Shown here: in pieces, positions 59,189 to 64,000 of the stretch | How the letters are laid out: each line of letters opens with the position of its first letter | Numbering within the stretch: position 1 is the stretch's first letter | Origin: Colwellia echini | GTDB taxonomy: Bacteria > Pseudomonadota > Gammaproteobacteria > Enterobacterales > Alteromonadaceae | DNA length: 64,000 nucleotides | Assembly (NCBI RefSeq): GCF_002843355.2 | Contig: NZ_PJAI02000014.1 | Span: forward strand, 1 to 64,000 | Reading direction: 5' to 3' | Program-made: the position numbers and the translations under genes | Notes under the pieces: generated by a model | Databases searched by the model: none | The model's input: only the letters and a program-made list of their open reading frames with translations | What the model was told of the DNA's origin: nothing

Positions 59189-59677
59189 ATGAAAGTAGCT
59201 AAAAATAACGTTGTTGTTATGCACTATGCCGTATCAGACAGCGAAGGCACATTAATCGATAGTTCATACGAAGATAAGCCTATGGCTATTATCCAAGGTA
59301 CTGGTTATTTAATTCCTGGTTTAGATGACGCGTTAGTTGATCGCGCTGTTGGCGACAAATTTGAAGTTGCAGTAGCCTGTGCAGACGCCTATGGCGAACG
59401 TCATGATGATTACGTACAAACAGTACCGCGTGAAGTTCTTGCTGGTGTTGAAGATTTATCATTAGGTACACAATTACGTGCTACCACAGATGATGGCGAA
59501 CAAACTGTTATTGTTATTGATGTTCAAGATGATGTGATTACGGTTGACGGTAACCACCCGCTTTCAGGTTTAGACTTAAACTTTGATGTTGAAATACTTG
59601 AAGTGCGTGAAGCTACTGAAGAAGAGCTTTCTCATGGACATGTCCATGCACCTGGTGGCTGTGGTCACGATCACTAA
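59189..59677 (+). CDS. slyD: FKBP-type peptidyl-prolyl isomerase SlyD
   Basis: A proline isomerase and metallochaperone delivering Ni for hydrogenases in E. coli. 162 residues (E. coli 196). The FKBP domain (about 1-68 and 130-145) has LIPGLDDALVDRAVGDKFEV with an inserted IF (chaperone) domain (about 72-125). The C-terminal metal-binding tail is short: HGHVHAPGGCGHDH, with five His and one Cys, so metal capacity is lower than in E. coli. Strong AGGAG before ATG 59189; 51 bases after ygfZ on the same strand. Ends at a terminator. Confidence 0.93.
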   Translation: MKVAKNNVVVMHYAVSDSEGTLIDSSYEDKPMAIIQGTGYLIPGLDDALVDRAVGDKFEVAVACADAYGERHDDYVQTVPREVLAGVEDLSLGTQLRATTDDGEQTVIVIDVQDDVITVDGNHPLSGLDLNFDVEILEVREATEEELSHGHVHAPGGCGHDH

Positions 59678-59747
59678 TTCGAGTTAGTGCTGTAAACTAC
59701 ACACTTAATAACTCATCTTAGCTATATATATTCGTTAAGACTGTTTT

Positions 59748-59784
59748 AAAGCCATCGTATATAGAATATTACGGTGGCTTTTTT
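59748..59784 (+). terminator. Rho-independent terminator of slyD
   Basis: AAAGCCATCGTA (59748-59759) and TACGGTGGCTTT (59770-59781), then T to 59784. Confidence 0.8.
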
Positions 59785-59864
59785 ATAACAAAAATAACCA
59801 AGCCCTATTCATCAAATACCTACTGAATAAATACCCATTGAACAAATACCAATGAATTATGACT

Positions 59865-60032
59865 AACCTTAGTTCTGAATAATAAAAGTGAGTAAATGCT
59901 ATAAATCACTTAGAAGTATTCTCTACAATAGTTTTAATTATTCGCAGTACAAGGCGAAAAGCAAAGCTAACTATAAAGAAAATACGGATAATTAAGGTCG
60001 TTCTAGCACTTTGCTTATCCCGAAATCAGCTT
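59865..60032. mobile_element. MITE family 1, degenerate copy
   Basis: 168 bp. Ends AACCTTAGTTCTGAATAA (59865-59882) and TTATCCCGAAATCAGCTT (60015-60032), each differing by three or fewer bases from the intact 18-base core at 8392-8597. Interior TAGTTTTAATTATTCG and ATACGGATAATTAAGG match. It fills the stretch between slyD and the GlcG-like gene. Confidence 0.7.
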
Positions 60033-60125
60033 AACTACTAATTCGTAACATTTTGATACTAAGCTTTTCTATGTATCTTAATATATTCCCTTAAAATAAT
60101 TACCTTAATTAAGGAGCACCGCAAC

Positions 60126-60629
60126 ATGAAGAACCCTATGAAAAAAATTATCACAACGCTTACCGTATTATCACTTTTACTAGTAAATAGCGCTTTATAT
60201 GCCAGTAATCTACTAACCAATGCACCAGTATTGACCTTAGACGGCGCTAAAGTTATTGCCGCTGCCGCGGCTAAAAAAGCTCAAACCGAAAACTGGAATG
60301 TCGTCATTGTCATTAGTGATGCTGCAGGTAATGTTAAATACTTAGAGCGTATGGAAGATGTGCAATTATCTGGTTTAGAAGTTGCCATAGAAAAAGCAAA
60401 AACAGCGGTACTTTACCGTCGACCGAGTCAAGTTTTCGAAGAGCGCGCAAGAGCTGGCGACACACCTATTACCATGTTACCTGACGTTCTTCCTTTTGCA
60501 GGTGGTTTACCTATTATTATAGACGGTCAATTAGTTGGAGCTATTGGCGTGAGTGGTGTTAAACCAACTCAAGATGCTGAAATAGCTCAAGCTGGGATTG
60601 ATGCCCTACTCAAACAGCTAAAGAAGTAA
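60126..60629 (+). CDS. GlcG/HbpS family protein (DUF336), exported
   Basis: 167 residues. Signal peptide 1-27 (LLLVNSALYA-S), then the GlcG/HbpS domain with GAKVIAAAAAKKAQTENWNV (about 39-58), VISDAAGNVKYLERMEDV (about 61-78), and IDGQLVGAIGVSGVKPTQD (about 136-154). Family members bind heme (HbpS) or lie in glycolate operons; neither context is present. Likely periplasmic. ATG 60126 has AAGGAG upstream. The stop codon lies inside a 16-bp tandem repeat. Confidence 0.82.
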   Translation: MKNPMKKIITTLTVLSLLLVNSALYASNLLTNAPVLTLDGAKVIAAAAAKKAQTENWNVVIVISDAAGNVKYLERMEDVQLSGLEVAIEKAKTAVLYRRPSQVFEERARAGDTPITMLPDVLPFAGGLPIIIDGQLVGAIGVSGVKPTQDAEIAQAGIDALLKQLKK

Positions 60630-60662
60630 TCAGCTAAAGAAGTAATCAGCTAAAGAAAGAAT
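60615..60662. repeat. Three tandem 16-bp units across a stop codon
   Basis: CAGCTAAAGAAGTAAT at 60615-60630 and 60631-60646, and CAGCTAAAGAAAGAAT at 60647-60662. The first unit encodes the last residues and stop (60627-60629) of the GlcG-like protein. The unit length is not a multiple of three. Confidence 0.75.
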
Positions 60663-60691
60663 CCATTAAAGAAATTATATTTGCATATAAA

Positions 60692-60727
60692 AAAACGCAA
60701 CCTTACGTCTAAGGTTGCGTTTTTTTA
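60692..60727. terminator. Bidirectional rho-independent terminator
   Basis: AACGCAACCTTA (60694-60704 region) and TAAGGTTGCGTT (60710-60721), with T7 on the plus strand and A/T-rich flank for minus-strand use. It serves the GlcG-like gene and perhaps recA. Confidence 0.75.
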
Positions 60728-60887
60728 TTAATGAGCTTCAATCTGTAGCGTAGATTGCGCTCGATGATATTTAGTTCAGTTGCTGAGGAATAACTAATCT
60801 AAATCTAATAATTACTTATCAAATAATAACTTAAGTAAACAATCAGTTAAGTAAAAATAACGTAAATAAACTCACAATTAAATTGGC

Positions 60888-61943
60888 TTAATCAACTAGC
60901 GCCTCTTCCTCTTTACCTGCCGAACTATCAATAGCATTTTTATCAGCTTTTACTTTTTTTGCTAATAATAAGTCACGTAATTTAGTATCGATATCTTTAG
61001 CCATTTCAGGATTTTCTTCTAAGTATTTCGCTGCATTAGCTTTACCTTGTCCAATACGTTCGCCGTTACAGCTATACCAAGCACCGGCTTTTTCTACAAA
61101 CTCATACTTAACACCCAGTTCAATTAACTCGCCTAAGCTATTAATACCTTGTCCGTAAAGAATTTGAAATTCAGCTTGTTTAAATGGTGGTGCAATTTTG
61201 TTTTTAACGACTTTAACTCGGGTTTCGTTACCAACAATTTCATCACCGGTTTTAACTGCGCCGATACGGCGAATATCTAAGCGTACTGAAGCATAGAATT
61301 TTAATGCATTACCACCCGTAGTAGTTTCAGGACTACCAAACATAACACCAATTTTCATACGAATTTGGTTAATGAAAATTAGCATGGTGTTTGATTTTTT
61401 CAAGTTACTGGTAAGTTTACGCATCGCTTGCGATAACATACGTGCTTGTAACCCCATATGTGAGTCACCCATATCACCTTCAATTTCGGCTTTAGGGGTC
61501 AGTGCAGCTACCGAGTCAACTACGATAACATCAATAGCACCAGAGCGTGTTAACATATCAACAATCTCAAGAGCTTGCTCGCCAGTATCTGGTTGAGATA
61601 TCAATAACTCATCAATATTTACACCCAACTTTTCAGCATAAATTGGGTCAAGTGCATGCTCAGCATCAATAAAGGCACAAACTTTACCGTTACGTTGTGC
61701 TTCTGCGATTACTTCTAACGTTAAGGTTGTTTTACCACTTGATTCAGGGCCGTAAATTTCAACAACACGACCAAGTGGCAACCCACCTGCTCCTAAGGCG
61801 ATATCTAAGCCTAATGAGCCAGTAGAAATAGTTTCTACATCCATGGTGTTGTTATCACCAAGCTTCATTATTGAACCTTTACCGAATTGACGTTCTATTT
61901 GGCTTAAGGCCGCTGATAATGCTTTTTCTTTATCGTCTTTCAT
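60888..61943 (-). CDS. recA: Recombinase RecA
   Basis: The homologous recombination ATPase and co-protease for LexA cleavage. 351 residues (E. coli 353). Walker [10 protein letters not shown] (about 65-73), Walker [11 protein letters not shown] (about 138-147), loop L1 [20 protein letters not shown] (about 153-172), L2 [20 protein letters not shown] (about 192-211), and a short acidic C-terminal tail ([12 protein letters not shown]). ATG 61943 with GGAG seven bases upstream. recX is not downstream: a convergent gene lies there. Confidence 0.98.
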   Translation of the reverse strand: MKDDKEKALSAALSQIERQFGKGSIMKLGDNNTMDVETISTGSLGLDIALGAGGLPLGRVVEIYGPESSGKTTLTLEVIAEAQRNGKVCAFIDAEHALDPIYAEKLGVNIDELLISQPDTGEQALEIVDMLTRSGAIDVIVVDSVAALTPKAEIEGDMGDSHMGLQARMLSQAMRKLTSNLKKSNTMLIFINQIRMKIGVMFGSPETTTGGNALKFYASVRLDIRRIGAVKTGDEIVGNETRVKVVKNKIAPPFKQAEFQILYGQGINSLGELIELGVKYEFVEKAGAWYSCNGERIGQGKANAAKYLEENPEMAKDIDTKLRDLLLAKKVKADKNAIDSSAGKEEEALVD

Positions 61944-62098
61944 TCATTACTCCAAGAGCAGTTAGATTATTTTGTGTAGTTAAAGTTAGGTTGTTAGTAA
62001 TTCAATTAAACTTGCTAAGTTCAGCTGCCTACAATTTGTTTAACATGTTTCTTTGTTAAACATTTTTAAATGTTGCCTAACTTCGTTTTGATGAGACA

Positions 62099-62126
62099 AG
62101 TATACTGTAAGTGCGTACAGTATCAA
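62099..62126 (-). promoter_or_regulatory. recA promoter with LexA (SOS) box
   Basis: On the minus strand: -35 TTGATA (62126-62121), CTGTACGCACTTACAG (62120-62105) as spacer and SOS box, -10 TATACT (62104-62099). The CTGT-N8-ACAG operator forms the whole 16-bp spacer, the same architecture as E. coli recA (TTGATA, SOS box, TATAAT). The predicted leader to the ATG is about 150 nt and contains a small hairpin (GTTTAAC 62038-62044 / GTTAAAC 62055-62061). Confidence 0.9.
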
Positions 62127-62708
62127 GTTATTTATAAATTATTTTTAATTTAGTTTTAAATTTAAAATACCGGTACTTTTAATTAATTGATAAATAAAGA
62201 TTAAAATACAGTTAGTAACTTTTGTAATTTTATATTCAAAAAGTTACTATGAGGTTTTTAATATTAAATAAGCTTTAGATTTATCCTGTTTACTGTACAA
62301 TTTTTTCGATACTATATTGGTCACTTATAAGGAGAAGATTTTAGTCGAATAAAAGCACCTTAATACAACATAGATATAATGATCAGAAAAGCTTTTAGTT
62401 TTTTAAGTTCATCTTGGTCATTAAAATATGTTAGCAACTAAGATATCTAAAACTAATATCTGTTTATATAATTGAAATCTATATTTTATTTCGTAACATT
62501 TCCTTCTGCCTCGCGAGAAATATAGGTTATAAACTTAAGGCTTTTTATGTTAATTTAAACATTGTAAATAAGTTGTGCGCACACGGCTTATTATTCAAAT
62601 AATCTTTTTAGATTAAATATATCTTTAATCAATAGTTATCATTAGTTTATAACCAGTATTATGGTTGTTTACTATTACGTTTAACTCATGCTCCTTAAAG
62701 GAAAAAAT
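62127..62708. other. Long AT-rich intergenic region between recA and the response regulator
   Basis: About 580 bp without an open frame, known repeat or terminator. It carries the upstream region of both divergent genes; AAGGAAAAAATATG at its right end is the response-regulator start. I see no further LexA box or -24/-12 promoter that I would defend. Confidence 0.5.
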
Positions 62709-64000
62709 ATGTTACAGGTTCTATTAGTTGATGATGACTCTGAGTTCACAGAAGTTGCATGCCAAATCATAGAGTTTCTTGGTTATGATATTTATGTAGC
62801 AGCAAACCTTGAAGAAGCAAAAGAATGGTTGTTAAGTCAACCATTCGACCATGTTTTACTTGATTTCATGTTACCCGACGGTAGCGGCTTACACTTAATA
62901 GACTTTCTAAAACAAAACGATCTCAAGCCATACGTCACCTTAATAACAGGTCACCCTTCGGTCAAAGGTATGCTTGCGGGATTATGCGGACCAAAAGTAA
63001 ATTACATTGTAAAACCACTACAACGTGAAGATATTGAAGCAACCTTAAGCAGAAAGGATATAACTCCCAAACCAACACAAAAGTGTATGCCCACGTTGCA
63101 TTTTGGCTGTCTTGTTGGTGAATCTAAACCCATGTTAGAACTCTATAGTATGATAGAGCGTGTTGCTAAAACCTCCGCGAATGTCATGTTAATGGGTGAA
63201 AGTGGTGTTGGTAAAGAAGTTGTTGCGAATGCAATTCATAGCTCAACTAATAAATCTGCTCCTATGGTTGCAACTAACTGTGGCGCTTTATCAAGAGAGT
63301 TAATTAGCAGTGAACTTTTTGGTCACGAAAAAGGGGCATTTACAGGCGCAATTTCTCGTAAAGACGGTGTATTTGTCAGAGCAGGTAACGGGACCCTCTT
63401 TCTTGACGAAGTCACTGAAATGCCATTAGATATGCAACCAAACTTATTGCGTGTGTTAGAAAACCAACGAGTAACACCTGTTGGCGGCACGCAAGAAGTT
63501 GAAGTTAATTGTCGCGTTGTATCTGCCACCAATAGAAAAATGACTGAATTAGCACAAGGCGATATTATCCGAGAAGATATCTATTATCGTTTAGCGGTAT
63601 TTCCTATTAGCATCCCATCATTAAGTGAACGTAAAGAAGATATTCCATTATTAGCTGAAGTATTTTTACAACAGCTTAATCAAGAAAATGGCACTGAATT
63701 CAATTGGCAAAGTGAACAATTAGCCATATTACAAAATAATAATTGGCCGGGTAATGTTAGAGAATTACGACACGCTATACATCGTGCATTTATCATGAGT
63801 GATCCTGCTACGCAGAAAATTCAACTACCAAGCTCTTTTATTTCTCCTTTTTCAACAGCAAATACCGAATCCGCAATATCGGCAGGACAAACCATTGAAG
63901 AGCTTGAAAAAGAACTTATTCGCGTGACTTTAGATAAAGTAGACGGTAACAAAACACAAGCCGCTGAAATGCTGGGGATTAGCACAAAAACGTTATATAA
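62709..64000 (+). CDS. Sigma-54-dependent response regulator, 3' end beyond the window
   Basis: 430 codons with no stop before the window end. An N-terminal receiver (about 1-115) has the acidic pocket DDD at 8-10, phospho-acceptor Asp52 (VLLDFMLPDGSG), Thr80 and Lys102. The AAA+ sigma-54 activator domain has Walker A GESGVGKE (163-170), the sigma-54 contact GAFTGA (209-214) and Walker B GTLFLDE (228-234). The C-terminal Fis-type HTH begins near NKTQAAEMLGISTKTLY and is cut just before completion. ATG 62709 follows AAAGGA. Its kinase is not visible; it may lie beyond the window. NtrC-family; target genes unknown. Confidence 0.9.
   Translation, partial: MLQVLLVDDDSEFTEVACQIIEFLGYDIYVAANLEEAKEWLLSQPFDHVLLDFMLPDGSGLHLIDFLKQNDLKPYVTLITGHPSVKGMLAGLCGPKVNYIVKPLQREDIEATLSRKDITPKPTQKCMPTLHFGCLVGESKPMLELYSMIERVAKTSANVMLMGESGVGKEVVANAIHSSTNKSAPMVATNCGALSRELISSELFGHEKGAFTGAISRKDGVFVRAGNGTLFLDEVTEMPLDMQPNLLRVLENQRVTPVGGTQEVEVNCRVVSATNRKMTELAQGDIIREDIYYRLAVFPISIPSLSERKEDIPLLAEVFLQQLNQENGTEFNWQSEQLAILQNNNWPGNVRELRHAIHRAFIMSDPATQKIQLPSSFISPFSTANTESAISAGQTIEELEKELIRVTLDKVDGNKTQAAEMLGISTKTLY

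Noticed and set aside
63323-63532. 69-codon minus-strand frame inside the response regulator
   Set aside because: It is the reverse complement of the conserved AAA+ domain around GAFTGA and Walker B.

Overview
The window looks like the chromosome of a marine, AT-rich gammaproteobacterium of the Alteromonadales, most likely Colwellia or a close relative. This is inferred from protein character, from E. coli-like gene order in several blocks, from many short dispersed inverted-repeat elements, and from a PEP-CTERM cargo protein. No tRNA, rRNA, CRISPR array, intact insertion sequence or prophage was seen. Nearly all genes are core housekeeping or envelope genes.

Layout. 1-1300: a cluster of small-RNA-like units around a DUF1801 gene. 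Three units have a complete promoter matching the sigma-E type (GAACTA/T, 16-bp spacer, TCTTAC/T), a shared TTCCCTG near the predicted 5' end and a hairpin plus T-tract; a fourth is cut by the window start. 1.3-8.2 kb: gshA, an M16 lipoprotein peptidase, a RluA-type pseudouridine synthase and a sodium-symport transporter. 8.2-10.3 kb: a MITE and a lipoprotein gene split by a frameshift. 10.3-20.9 kb: lysS, prfB (with the programmed +1 frameshift), recJ, dsbC, fldB and srmB. This follows E. coli order except that three genes (PEP-CTERM protein, multi-pass membrane protein, winged-helix protein) lie between prfB and recJ and xerD is absent. 21-28.4 kb: a porin, a TIGR03545/TIGR03546 membrane pair, yaaA, an alpha/beta hydrolase and a HAD lipoprotein. 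28.4-41.2 kb: EAL/HDOD protein, eno, pyrG, ndh, DUF4202, ybaN, a SpoU methyltransferase, mazG, relA and rlmD, with barA divergent. 44.4-55.1 kb: pdxJ, recO, era, rnc, lepB, lepA, rseC, rseB, rseA and rpoE on the minus strand. 55.3-60.6 kb: nadB, ygfX, sdhE, ygfZ, slyD and a GlcG/HbpS-like protein. 60.9-64 kb: recA with an E. coli-like SOS promoter, then a sigma-54-dependent response regulator cut by the window end.

The most interesting thread is envelope stress. The rpoE-rseA-rseB-rseC operon at 51.6-55.1 kb has a sigma-E-type promoter upstream of rpoE. Its -35, spacing and TCTTACTTAAT -10 region nearly match those of the small-RNA cluster at the other end of the window. I infer that the cluster is a sigma-E-controlled family of tandem small RNAs, doing the job MicA, RybB or VrrA do in other bacteria without visible similarity to them. 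Secondary threads are two MITE families (one copy carries a nested palindrome and completes a gene's stop codon), a 445-bp gap splitting rseA from rseB, and several genes whose real start lies downstream of the longest open frame.
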